Shown in pieces: positions 8,370-15,698 of a DNA stretch of 35,969 nt. Source of the stretch: CAZRZN01 sp964604565. GTDB lineage: Bacteria > Pseudomonadota > Alphaproteobacteria > Rhodobacterales > Rhodobacteraceae. The stretch covers positions 1 through 35,969 of the forward strand of contig CAZRZN010000017.1 in the NCBI GenBank assembly GCA_964604565.1. The letters are read 5' to 3'. Each line of letters opens with the position of its first letter. The first letter of the stretch is position 1. A program made the position numbers and the translations under genes. The notes beneath the pieces were generated by a model that made no database searches, was not told where the DNA came from, and saw nothing but the letters and a program-made list of their open reading frames with translations.

Positions 8370-9398
8370 ATGACCAAAACGATCCTGCGTGCCCTTGCGG
8401 GCGAGACGCTGCCCACCCCGCCGATCTGGATGATGCGGCAAGCCGGGCGGTATCTGCCTGAATACAAGGCGACGCGGGCGCAAGCCGGGGACTTTCTGTC
8501 GCTGTGCTACAATCCCGAACTGGCCACTGAGGTCACGTTGCAACCGATCCGCCGGTATGGCTTTGACGGCGCGATCCTTTTTGCCGACATATTGCTGCTG
8601 CCGCAGGCGTTGGGCGTGGACCTGTGGTTCGTGACGGGCGAAGGGCCGCGGATGACCACGGTGACAACCGATGCGGAATTCGATGCGCTGGGCCGGGGTG
8701 AGATGATCCACGACACGTTGAGCCCGATCTATCAGACGGTGGCCAACCTGCGCCGAGAGTTGCCTGAAGAGACGACCTTGATCGGCTTTGCAGGTGCGCC
8801 ATGGACCGTGGCGACCTACATGATCGCGGGGCAGGGCACCAAGGATCAGGGACCAGCCCATGCGCTGAAGGCCGAGAACCGCGCGCTGTTCGAAAAGCTG
8901 ATCGACCGGTTGACGGAGTCGACCATCGACTACCTTTCCGAACAGGTGAAGGCCGGGGCCGAAGTGGTCAAGATCTTCGACAGTTGGGCGGGATCCCTCA
9001 AGGGGGAGGATTTCGACCGCTATGCGCTGGAGCCTGCGCGCATCATCACGCAGGAATTGAAAAGCCGCTTTCCCGGATTGCCGGTCATCGCCTTTCCGCG
9101 TCAGGCTGGGGACAAATACATCGGGTTTCACAAGGCGACCGGCGCAGATTGCGTTGCGGTTGATGATAGCGTGACGCCGGAATGGGCGGCAGAGCATGTG
9201 CAGATCGATGGCTGCGTGCAGGGCAATCTTGCCTCTTCTCATATGGTGACGGGCGGTCAGGCGCTGATTGACGAGACACGGCATGTTGTCAAAGCCCTTT
9301 CCAAGGGGCCGCATATCTTCAATCTGGGCCACGGTATCACGCCGGACGCGGATCCGGAAAACGTGCAGCTTATGATCGACACGGTGCGGGGCGGCTGA
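8370..9398 (+). CDS. hemE: Uroporphyrinogen decarboxylase
   Basis: A 342-residue HemE that decarboxylates the four acetate side chains of uroporphyrinogen III to give coproporphyrinogen III. The N-terminal WMMRQAGRYLPEY block (about residues 21-33) holds the substrate-binding Arg residues, GFAGAPWT follows near 143, and the C-terminal FNLGHGITPDADPENV block is typical of the family. It is soluble and needs no cofactor. The frame extends upstream to 8271, but GAGGAG before the ATG at 8370 and the family length fix the start. It is divergent from hemC. Its last 29 bases overlap the end of a convergent unrecognised gene (9370-9780). Confidence 0.96.
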   Translation: MTKTILRALAGETLPTPPIWMMRQAGRYLPEYKATRAQAGDFLSLCYNPELATEVTLQPIRRYGFDGAILFADILLLPQALGVDLWFVTGEGPRMTTVTTDAEFDALGRGEMIHDTLSPIYQTVANLRRELPEETTLIGFAGAPWTVATYMIAGQGTKDQGPAHALKAENRALFEKLIDRLTESTIDYLSEQVKAGAEVVKIFDSWAGSLKGEDFDRYALEPARIITQELKSRFPGLPVIAFPRQAGDKYIGFHKATGADCVAVDDSVTPEWAAEHVQIDGCVQGNLASSHMVTGGQALIDETRHVVKALSKGPHIFNLGHGITPDADPENVQLMIDTVRGG

Positions 9399-9780
9399 CG
9401 CCCCAAGCCGTGCGTTCTGGGTAACGGCCGCCGGACATTTGCGCGGTGCAGTAAGGACTGCCCCCGCAGTCGTGGACAGGCTTGCCAAACGCCTGGCAGC
9501 AGTCGGTCGGCAATGGATCTGCGAAAAAAATGCGACCAATGCCCAAGGTTCTTACATCCCAGCCGAGCAGCGGATCGTCGAACCCGAGCGGCATGAAACC
9601 GTCGTCGAAAAAACTTTCCCCGGCGCTGTCACCGATCTTCAGGCAAGCGACGGGATTGAAGCCGAAGCCATCGCCTTGGAAGACCGGCGAGGCCGTCTCG
9701 CCGACGATCGGGTTGAGGCTTTCCCTCGTATCAAAGACGGCAGGAATGAGTTTTTTGAAGACAAATTTGTCATCAACCAT
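9370..9780 (-). CDS. Hypothetical protein, C-terminally Cys-containing, overlaps hemE 3' end
   Basis: A 136-residue frame that I do not recognise. It looks coding over most of its length: codon third positions are mostly G or C and the composition is protein-like, with many Gly, Phe and Asp (GDGFGFNPVACLKIGDS, FFDDGFMPLGFDDPLLGWD). The last third holds CC, C, C and C spaced like a small disulphide or metal site (DCCQAFGKPVHDCGGSPYC). No signal peptide, lipobox or membrane helix is evident. The ATG at 9780 lacks a clear Shine-Dalgarno. The 3' end overlaps hemE by 29 bases, so the gene may be a degraded or 3'-extended frame. Two palindromic sites lie just upstream (9787-9835). The opposite-strand frame (9439-9786) begins with TTG and has worse composition. 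Confidence 0.5.
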   Translation of the reverse strand: MVDDKFVFKKLIPAVFDTRESLNPIVGETASPVFQGDGFGFNPVACLKIGDSAGESFFDDGFMPLGFDDPLLGWDVRTLGIGRIFFADPLPTDCCQAFGKPVHDCGGSPYCTAQMSGGRYPERTAWGVSRPAPCRS

Positions 9781-9786
9781 GTGTAA

Positions 9787-9835
9787 ATCTGCTTCAAGTA
9801 GATTGTTATGTGAAAAAGATCTACTTTAAGATGAA
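9787..9835. promoter_or_regulatory. Tandem palindromic sites upstream of the hypothetical gene
   Basis: Site 1 (9787-9803) reads ATCTGCTTCAAGTAGAT, a 17-base palindrome with a single mismatch. Site 2 (9819-9835) starts with the identical half ATCTACTT and has a degenerate second half (AAGATGAA). The centres are 32 bases apart, close to three helical turns. AAGTAGAT (9796-9803) and ATCTACTT (9819-9826) also form a perfect inverted repeat flanking 15 bases. The region is AT-rich against its surroundings. It lies just before the minus-strand ATG at 9780 and after the EamA stop, so it most likely controls the hypothetical gene; a hairpin ending EamA transcription is the alternative. Confidence 0.42.
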
Positions 9836-9850
9836 GAGAGGACCCGCTCT

Positions 9851-10828
9851 TTAACGTCGGCCCCAACGTGTCCGGCGCCCGGGCTGGGGACGGGCCTTTT
9901 GTTGCTCGCGAAAGAACACAAAGATCCCCGCCCCAAGGATAAGCGCGCAGCCAGCCCAGGTTGCGGTTGTCGGCCAATCCCCGAAGATGGCCCAGCCCCA
10001 CAGGATCGCCATGGCCAATCCCACGTATTCGAACGGCGCGATCACCGCCGCGTCTGCCAGACGGTAGGACGCGCTGAGGCAATAACCTACGATCCCCGCG
10101 CAAAGTCCCAACCCGATGAAGATCAACCAGTCACCATCGGCGGGCCAGGCCCAGGCGCGGAGCAGGAAGATCACGCTGTCGTCGGTGGCCCCTTGTGCAA
10201 ATCGTCCGTCCCCGGCGAAAATGAAAAAGCCCGCAGAGACTGCAAGAAATGTCCCATGTATATAGATCGCCATCGCCGAGGCCTGGGTCGTCACACCCAA
10301 CCGCCGCGTCAACACCTGCATGAGCGCATACAGGGCGGCGGCAAGCACAGGCAGCAACAGAACGAGGCGCGACACTTCCAGGTTCGTGTTCCAGGGCTGC
10401 TGCATGATCAAAACGCCAATCAGGCCGACGATCACCGCGCCAATCCGCAGCGGCCCGGCCCTTTCACCCAGCAGGGGGATAGACAGAAGCGTGATGAACA
10501 GCGGCGCGACAAAGAACAGCGCCGTCGCCTGCGCCAGTGGCAGAACGGCCACCGCCGCGTAGAAGGTCATGTTGGCCAGAACGACCAGCACCCCGCGAAG
10601 CAGATGAACACCTGGCGTGCTTGTCCGCAGGATGCGCGGCCCGCCCTCGGCGAACAGGATCCCGATTGTGAACAGCAGCCCTATGGCCGAGCGTATGAAA
10701 ACCATCTGATGCAGCGGATAGCCGCCCGAAAGAACCTTTATCAGCAGGTCGTTCACCGAAATCGCGATGGTTCCTATACAGATAAACAGAATCCCAAGGG
10801 CCGGGCGATTGAGGTTGGCAGAAGTCAT
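9851..10828 (-). CDS. EamA family (DMT superfamily) transporter
   Basis: A 325-residue inner-membrane transporter with about ten hydrophobic segments in two EamA repeats. The first repeat begins LGILFICIGTIAISVNDLLIK and includes FFVAPLFITLLSIPLLGE; the second begins after LVLLLPVLAAALYALMQVLTRR and includes the EYVGLAMAILWGWAIFGDWP segment. These Glu-Pro/Gly-containing helices are the family signature. DMT proteins export or import small metabolites; the substrate cannot be inferred. The C-terminus is short, basic and cytoplasmic. It is transcribed alone, divergent from the ABC transporter operon at 10959, with the 130-base spacer between them. Confidence 0.9.
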   Translation of the reverse strand: MTSANLNRPALGILFICIGTIAISVNDLLIKVLSGGYPLHQMVFIRSAIGLLFTIGILFAEGGPRILRTSTPGVHLLRGVLVVLANMTFYAAVAVLPLAQATALFFVAPLFITLLSIPLLGERAGPLRIGAVIVGLIGVLIMQQPWNTNLEVSRLVLLLPVLAAALYALMQVLTRRLGVTTQASAMAIYIHGTFLAVSAGFFIFAGDGRFAQGATDDSVIFLLRAWAWPADGDWLIFIGLGLCAGIVGYCLSASYRLADAAVIAPFEYVGLAMAILWGWAIFGDWPTTATWAGCALILGAGIFVFFREQQKARPQPGRRTRWGRR

Positions 10829-10958
10829 GTATTGCGCTTAGGCCCAACCCGTTCCGGACGCCACCCTGTTTGCGACATGCACACGACCTATGCGTTTCTG
10901 TTCGATTGCATGGATCGGCGGGCGCCTTAGATAAAGATCCAGAATTGGGAGGCATTAC

Positions 10959-11897
10959 ATGCCGATGGTGGATATCCGCCGCGTGCGGAAAGAATACGAC
11001 AGCGGCTTCGAGGCACTCAAGGATGTCTCGCTCGCAATTGAAGAAGGTGAAATCATTGCGCTGCTTGGCCCCAACGGGGCGGGCAAGACGACGCTGATCT
11101 CTGCCATCTGTGGCATCACGAGGATCACTGGCGGGTCGATCGCAGTCGGAGGGCACGATGTGATTGCGGACTTCCGGGCGGCCCGCGATCTGGTCGGCCT
11201 TGTTCCGCAGGAGGTCAACCTCGAACCCTTTGAAAAGGTGATCAACACCGTGCGGTTTTCCCGTGGGCTATTCGGTAAGCGCCGTGACGATGCGCTGATC
11301 GAACGCATCCTTCGGAGGCTCTCGCTTTGGGAAAAGCGCAATTCGACGATCAAGGAACTGTCCGGCGGCATGAAGCGCCGCGTTCTGATCGCCAAGGCAT
11401 TGGCGCATGAACCGCGTGTCCTGTTTCTGGACGAACCGACCGCCGGCGTCGATGTGGAATTGCGCCACGACATGTGGGAAACGGTCGAAGATCTGAAGCG
11501 CGTCGGCGTGACCATCATCCTGACCACCCACTACATCGAAGAGGCGGAGGCCATCGCTGACCGCATCGCCGTCATCAACAAGGGGCAGATCCTGCTGGTC
11601 GAGGACAAGGCCAACCTGATGACCCGCATGGGACAGAAGGAGCTGTCGATTGACCTTGGTGCGCCGCTGAGCGCGATTCCCGCCCCGCTGTCCGACTTTC
11701 CGCTGCATCTGTCCAAGGACGGTATGAAGTTGACCTACCGCTATGACACCAAGGCCGATCGGACAGGGATCGGACGCCTGATGTCCTTGCTTGTCCAAGA
11801 GGGCTGCCATGTCCGTGATGTGCACACGGCGCAGAATTCGCTGGAGGATATCTTTATCGGCTTGGTCGCGCAGCAGGAACAGGGGGACATGGTATGA
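10959..11897 (+). CDS. ABC transporter ATP-binding protein (ABC-2 exporter type)
   Basis: A 312-residue ATPase subunit of an ABC-2 exporter, similar to YadG/NodI-type proteins. Walker A is GPNGAGKT at 37-44, the ABC signature LSGG is at 134-137 followed by MKRR, and Walker B VLFLDEP is at 154-160, with the switch His in TTHYIEEAE. About 90 residues follow the nucleotide-binding domain and probably contact the permease. The start has GGGAGG at good spacing. The stop overlaps the start of the permease gene in ATGA fashion, so the pair is translationally coupled. The substrate is unknown; relatives export lipids, polysaccharides or drugs. Confidence 0.93.
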   Translation: MPMVDIRRVRKEYDSGFEALKDVSLAIEEGEIIALLGPNGAGKTTLISAICGITRITGGSIAVGGHDVIADFRAARDLVGLVPQEVNLEPFEKVINTVRFSRGLFGKRRDDALIERILRRLSLWEKRNSTIKELSGGMKRRVLIAKALAHEPRVLFLDEPTAGVDVELRHDMWETVEDLKRVGVTIILTTHYIEEAEAIADRIAVINKGQILLVEDKANLMTRMGQKELSIDLGAPLSAIPAPLSDFPLHLSKDGMKLTYRYDTKADRTGIGRLMSLLVQEGCHVRDVHTAQNSLEDIFIGLVAQQEQGDMV

Positions 11898-12655
11898 ACC
11901 TGCACGCCATTCTTGCCATTTACCGTTTTGAGATGGCGCGATTCTTCCGCAATATCGTGCAAGGCTTCGTTTCGCCGGTGATTTCCACCTCACTGTATTT
12001 CGTGGTTTTCGGCGCCGCCATCGGCTCCCGGATCGACGAGGTGGAGGGGGTCAGTTACGGTTCCTTCATCGTGCCGGGGCTTGTTATGTTGTCGGTAATG
12101 ACGCAGGCGATTTCCAACGCCAGCTTCGGCATCTATTTCCCGAAATTCATCGGCACGATCTACGAGCTGCTTTCCGCACCGATCAATTTTCTGGAGATCG
12201 TTCTGGGATATGTCGGCGCGGCGGCGACCAAGGCGTTGTTCATTGGCATCGTGATTCTTGGCACTGCGGCGTTGTTCGTGGACATGGAAATCCAGCACCC
12301 AGTCGCCATGATGGCATTTCTCCTTCTGACTTGTATCAGCTTTGCCCTGCTGGGCTTCATCATCGGGATATGGGCGCAAAACTTCGAACAACTGCAACTT
12401 GTGCCCCTGCTGATCGTGACTCCGCTGGTCTTTCTCGGCGGCAGTTTCTATTCGATTTCGATGTTGCCGGCGGCTTGGCAGACCGTGGCGCTGTTCAATC
12501 CGGTGGTCTATCTGGTGTCAGGATTCCGCTGGTCGTTCTTCGGTCTTGCCGATGTGCCGGTGGGTCTGAGCCTGCTGGCCATTGGGGGCTTCACGGCGCT
12601 CTGCGTCGCGGTGATATGGTGGATTTTCAAGACCGGGTGGCGCATCCGAAGCTGA
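11894..12655 (+). CDS. ABC-2 type transporter permease
   Basis: A 253-residue membrane subunit with six predicted helices. It opens with an interface helix (IYRFEMARFFRNIVQGFVSPVISTSLYF), and the ABC-2 signature is seen in the FEQLQLVPLLIVTPLVFLGGSFYSISMLP block followed by NPVVYLVSGFRWSFFG, which closely resembles YadH. It forms the translocation path for the ATPase encoded upstream, with which it overlaps by four bases. It ends 60 bases before the convergent YeeE/YedE gene; a hairpin at 12681-12706 lies in that gap. Confidence 0.92.
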   Translation: MNLHAILAIYRFEMARFFRNIVQGFVSPVISTSLYFVVFGAAIGSRIDEVEGVSYGSFIVPGLVMLSVMTQAISNASFGIYFPKFIGTIYELLSAPINFLEIVLGYVGAAATKALFIGIVILGTAALFVDMEIQHPVAMMAFLLLTCISFALLGFIIGIWAQNFEQLQLVPLLIVTPLVFLGGSFYSISMLPAAWQTVALFNPVVYLVSGFRWSFFGLADVPVGLSLLAIGGFTALCVAVIWWIFKTGWRIRS

Positions 12656-12680
12656 GGGCGTTGCGTGCAGTCGGGCGCTG

Positions 12681-12706
12681 GCCGGATCGGTTGAGGCAGA
12701 TCCGGC
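12681..12706. terminator. Hairpin between convergent genes
   Basis: GCCGGATC (12681-12688) and GATCCGGC (12699-12706) form a perfect 8-base stem around a 10-base loop. It lies between the convergent ABC permease and YeeE/YedE genes. There is no T-run on either side, so it is either a weak bidirectional terminator or a processing hairpin. Confidence 0.4.
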
Positions 12707-12715
12707 GCGGGTCTG

Positions 12716-13777
12716 TCATACATGGGCGGGCTGTCCGCGTCCGCCAAGGATCAAGTCCATACTCATACCGCCCACCCACATGCAAAAGAGTGCCAGCCAA
12801 GCGGTCCCGGCAAAGATTGATCCCCCGGAGACCCCTGCGCCGATCGCGCATCCGCCGGCCAGCATCCCGCCAAAGCCCATGAGGGCAGCGCCGATCATCG
12901 CGTTGCGCATGGGGGCAGGCCCCTCAAACCCTTGAAACTTCAGTTCTTTGGTGGCGGCAGCGGCAAGGAACGATCCAAGCACGACACCGGGCACCAAGCC
13001 GATATCGAATTCCAGCACGGCGTTGCGGTCGAGAAAGAACATCAGTGTGTTGGCAGAAGGCCCGGTGAAGGTCAGGCTTTCTATCTGAACCGGCTCGAAC
13101 GCGACCTGGCTCAGCGCGTAGGTCAGCCCATAGCCGACGGCAGCGGCGAACCCGACGCCCGAGGCGAAAACAAGCCGTGACACCCCGATACGGTGTCTGC
13201 GGCTCAACTCCAGCGCCAGCAGGGCTATGGACAGGCCGATCACCAGCCCCATCTCGCGTGGCAGGTGCAAGGCGGCCAGCAAGTCCATGTTGCGCCCGCC
13301 ATCGGTGGTCCACAGCGCAGCCAGCCTGTCGCGTAGCGGGGCCAGCCAACCGGTCAGCGACATCTGTGCCACAACTGCAAAGATCAGACCCGACACCACG
13401 GACCTCAGGTTGCCCGTTGCGGCCAGCACCAGAAGCCGGCCGGAGCAGCCGCGTGCCAGAACCATTCCCGCGCCGAACAGCAATCCGCCGATCACGGCGC
13501 CAGACCAACTGCCGGGAACCGCGATCATGCGCGCCTCTGTTGTGTCGAGCAGGCCAAGGATCTGCGCCCCCTGCACCCAGACCACCGCAGTGGAAAAGGT
13601 CAGCAGCCAGACGGCGACCTTGTCCCGCATCATGCCGCGCGCGAATTCAACCGTCGCGGCCCGCAGGCAAAACCGCGAACGTTGCGCAGCGATGCCAAAG
13701 ATGACGCCGGTGATCAGCCCGAAAAAGGCCGAGGTGGGGTTTTCGCCGATCCGGTCGATCAGGGGGACGATGTCCAT
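12716..13777 (-). CDS. YeeE/YedE family inner-membrane transporter (sulphur-compound type)
   Basis: A 353-residue polytopic protein of the YeeE/YedE family, whose characterised member TsuA imports thiosulfate through three conserved cysteines. The matching cysteine-bearing motifs are visible: QRSRFCLRAA near the N-terminus, LARGCSGRLLV near residue 100, and GGCAIGAGVSGGS near the C-terminus, in two repeated halves. I infer uptake of thiosulfate or another sulphur species. The start at 13777 has AAGGAGG at ideal spacing, so the six-codon extension upstream was dropped. It is the last gene of a probable three-gene unit with the VTT-like protein and a secreted protein, 66 bases behind the former. 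No TusA-like gene is adjacent. Confidence 0.88.
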   Translation of the reverse strand: MDIVPLIDRIGENPTSAFFGLITGVIFGIAAQRSRFCLRAATVEFARGMMRDKVAVWLLTFSTAVVWVQGAQILGLLDTTEARMIAVPGSWSGAVIGGLLFGAGMVLARGCSGRLLVLAATGNLRSVVSGLIFAVVAQMSLTGWLAPLRDRLAALWTTDGGRNMDLLAALHLPREMGLVIGLSIALLALELSRRHRIGVSRLVFASGVGFAAAVGYGLTYALSQVAFEPVQIESLTFTGPSANTLMFFLDRNAVLEFDIGLVPGVVLGSFLAAAATKELKFQGFEGPAPMRNAMIGAALMGFGGMLAGGCAIGAGVSGGSIFAGTAWLALFCMWVGGMSMDLILGGRGQPAHV

Positions 13778-13843
13778 TTTGGCCTCCTTGCGCACGTTGC
13801 TCCGTTCAATGCGCGCCTGACGCGACAGCCGCCTTGATTCAGA

Positions 13844-14512
13844 TCAGAACGGGGAAGCCCCGCGCGCGTCCAGCACGGCGAAGGCAAGCGGCAAAGGGGC
13901 CACGGCGATGGCCACGCAGGCCAGATAGTGAAGCGGCGCGAACAGGCCCGAAATACCGGCGATAAAGGCGATGCCCCCGCCACCGCCGATCAGCGAATTG
14001 CCGGGTGTATTGATCAGAAGGATCAACAGGATCGAGCGGTTGCGCATGGCGAATGGCGCCAACCGGCCGGGGAGCTGCCGTGCCAGCCATGCGGCACGCT
14101 CTTGCTGCGGTGTGGCGCGCAGCGCGGCCAGCAAATCTGCGAAACGGTGAAAGCCGAGCCGCCGAAAACCCGCGCATACCGTCTTTGGCGGCAAAAGCCG
14201 CGCCACGCCGTAGGAAAGGCTCAAGGCGCCTACCATGCCCGCGTAGACGATCGGGGCGGCAGGCGCGCCAAAGATCAAGAGCATTGCAAACCCGATCTCG
14301 GCGCCGGGAACGAAGGGCAGGGCAGCCGTCAGCACATAGGCCACCACGGAAACCGTCATCAGGCGATGGATCATCGGCTCGTTCATCGGCCGCATCTCTG
14401 GAAAGGTCACAAGGCGCAACAGGTCGGCCATCAGCCAGCCGGCCAGCAGCAGACCAGAATAAAGCGCAATGGACCGCCAATGCGATCCGATCGTTTTCAG
14501 AACCGGGCGCAT
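13844..14512 (-). CDS. Multi-pass membrane protein, VTT/TVP38-like
   Basis: A 222-residue membrane protein with about five helices. The segment AALPFVPGAEIGFAMLLIFG and the Gly-rich NTPGNSLIGGGGGIAF with a following SGLFAPLHYLACVAIAVAPLPLAF resemble the re-entrant Gly/Pro loops of VTT (DedA/TVP38/TMEM64) proteins, but similarity is partial. The frame is open to 14650, yet the ATG at 14512 gives a normal N-terminus and overlaps the upstream gene's end by 16 bases, indicating translational coupling. A Shine-Dalgarno is not clear. With the secreted protein upstream and YeeE/YedE downstream it probably forms one transcript. Function unknown. Confidence 0.68.
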   Translation of the reverse strand: MRPVLKTIGSHWRSIALYSGLLLAGWLMADLLRLVTFPEMRPMNEPMIHRLMTVSVVAYVLTAALPFVPGAEIGFAMLLIFGAPAAPIVYAGMVGALSLSYGVARLLPPKTVCAGFRRLGFHRFADLLAALRATPQQERAAWLARQLPGRLAPFAMRNRSILLILLINTPGNSLIGGGGGIAFIAGISGLFAPLHYLACVAIAVAPLPLAFAVLDARGASPF

Positions 14513-14991
14513 TGCGGATTCGACCCCGGGTCGCGCACTGCCATCCGGTCGCGCAAGGCCTTCAGCGAAAGATGCGAGCCAGCCGGAGCGCTGTTGCCGA
14601 CAAATGCCAATTGGCGGCGCGCTTTCCAATACCAGCGGCTGCGCGACCACGCGATGGTCACGGTGATGGACCCGTCCGGCCGGACCAGGCCTTCGTAGTC
14701 GAAGCGACCCCGGCTTTCGCTTGTCAGGACACCGTCAAAGGCAATTCCAGAGTCGGTCTTGCGGGCGGAATATGCGCCGGGGTGAAATCCGCATTCGGTG
14801 CAGAGCCCTGACCAGAAATGCCCTTCCGCGAAATGCAGGCGGTCCTTCAGATCAGGGGCCTCTGCGGGGCCGATGCGCCCCTCGAAGATCCGTCCATCCA
14901 GCAGGCCTGCCCCTGCTTGCGACGCGCCGGATACAAGCGCCGCAATGGCGAATATCGTGCCGCAAATCAAAACGAGTATGTAGCGCCGCAT
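14497..14991 (-). CDS. Secreted protein of unknown function with CxxC motif
   Basis: A 164-residue protein with a clear Sec signal peptide (hydrophobic residues about 4-22, then ASQAGAG). The mature part looks like a beta-rich barrel, with alternating hydrophobic and polar residues and several aromatic strands (GRFDYEGLVRPDGSITVTIAW). A single CxxC (LCTECGF) lies near residue 65 and one more Cys near the C-terminus. I do not recognise the family; a lipocalin-like fold is a guess. The ATG at 14991 has a GGGAGAG upstream. The 3' end overlaps the VTT-like gene by 16 bases. It is the first gene of a leftward unit with that gene and YeeE/YedE. Confidence 0.7.
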   Translation of the reverse strand: MRRYILVLICGTIFAIAALVSGASQAGAGLLDGRIFEGRIGPAEAPDLKDRLHFAEGHFWSGLCTECGFHPGAYSARKTDSGIAFDGVLTSESRGRFDYEGLVRPDGSITVTIAWSRSRWYWKARRQLAFVGNSAPAGSHLSLKALRDRMAVRDPGSNPQCARF

Positions 14992-15195
14992 GGCGACTCT
15001 CCCGGCATTTGTAATGGCAGCCTAGCATGCCATGAGGCCGGTCCAAAGCATGGCGGGCGAAATTGTCCATGCACGACAGGAAGATGTCGTGATCCGGCTT
15101 CCTCAGTGCGACCAAAGAGTGTCGTTCATCGGCGCGTAAACTGCCCAGGAATCGAGCATGTTCAGCGCAGAGCCGGCGCAAAAGGGAAAAGCGAC

Positions 15196-15633
15196 ATGGA
15201 CATGGAAATGACGTTCGCGACCGACATGATGTCCGCGATGGCCAGCCTACCGGTCATCGCCAATGCAAACCATGCGCCGCTTGAAGGCGGTGAGGATCCC
15301 GCCTTCGGGACTGTCCGTTGGCGGACGCTGTTCTGCGCTGACAAGACCGCCACCTCGGGGCTGGTCATGGGTGTGGCCGAATTCGGTCCCGAAGGCACGC
15401 TTCTGGCGCACCGACACGGCCCGTCGGAGATTTATTTCGGGCTTGAGGGGTCTGGCATCGTCACGATTGACGGCGTCGCGCATGAGATCACGTCCGGAAC
15501 CGCGCTGTACATCCCCGAAGAGGCCGAGCACGAAACTGTGGCAGGGACCGAAGGTCTGCGTTTCCTCTATGTCTTCGGCCGTGATCGGTTCGCCGATGTC
15601 GACTACCGTTTCAGGGATGCGCAGTTGGGTTGA
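15196..15633 (+). CDS. Single-domain cupin, candidate DddK/DddW-type DMSP lyase
   Basis: A 145-residue cupin. The metal-binding first motif AHRHGPSEIY gives His72, His74, Glu78 and Tyr80, and the second motif IPEEAEHET gives His112. The spacing (H-x-H-x3-E-x-Y, then His 32 residues later) equals what I recall for the Fe-dependent DMSP lyase DddK (His56, His58, Glu62, Tyr64, His96) and DddW. DMSP lyases release dimethyl sulphide and acrylate and are common in marine Rhodobacterales. Many ordinary cupins also carry H-x-H and E-x-Y, so this is a hypothesis. The ATG at 15196 follows AAAGGGAAAA. An MFS carrier follows 65 bases later on the same strand and may be co-transcribed. Confidence 0.8.
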   Translation: MDMEMTFATDMMSAMASLPVIANANHAPLEGGEDPAFGTVRWRTLFCADKTATSGLVMGVAEFGPEGTLLAHRHGPSEIYFGLEGSGIVTIDGVAHEITSGTALYIPEEAEHETVAGTEGLRFLYVFGRDRFADVDYRFRDAQLG

Positions 15634-15698
15634 ATTCTGTGCGTGGGCGCAGGGTCAAGGCCCTCGCCAACCGTATGGAATGGGCGTAAAGCGAGGGG

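Noticed and set aside
8319..9539. 406-codon minus-strand frame
   Set aside because: Shadow of hemE, which has full conserved motifs.
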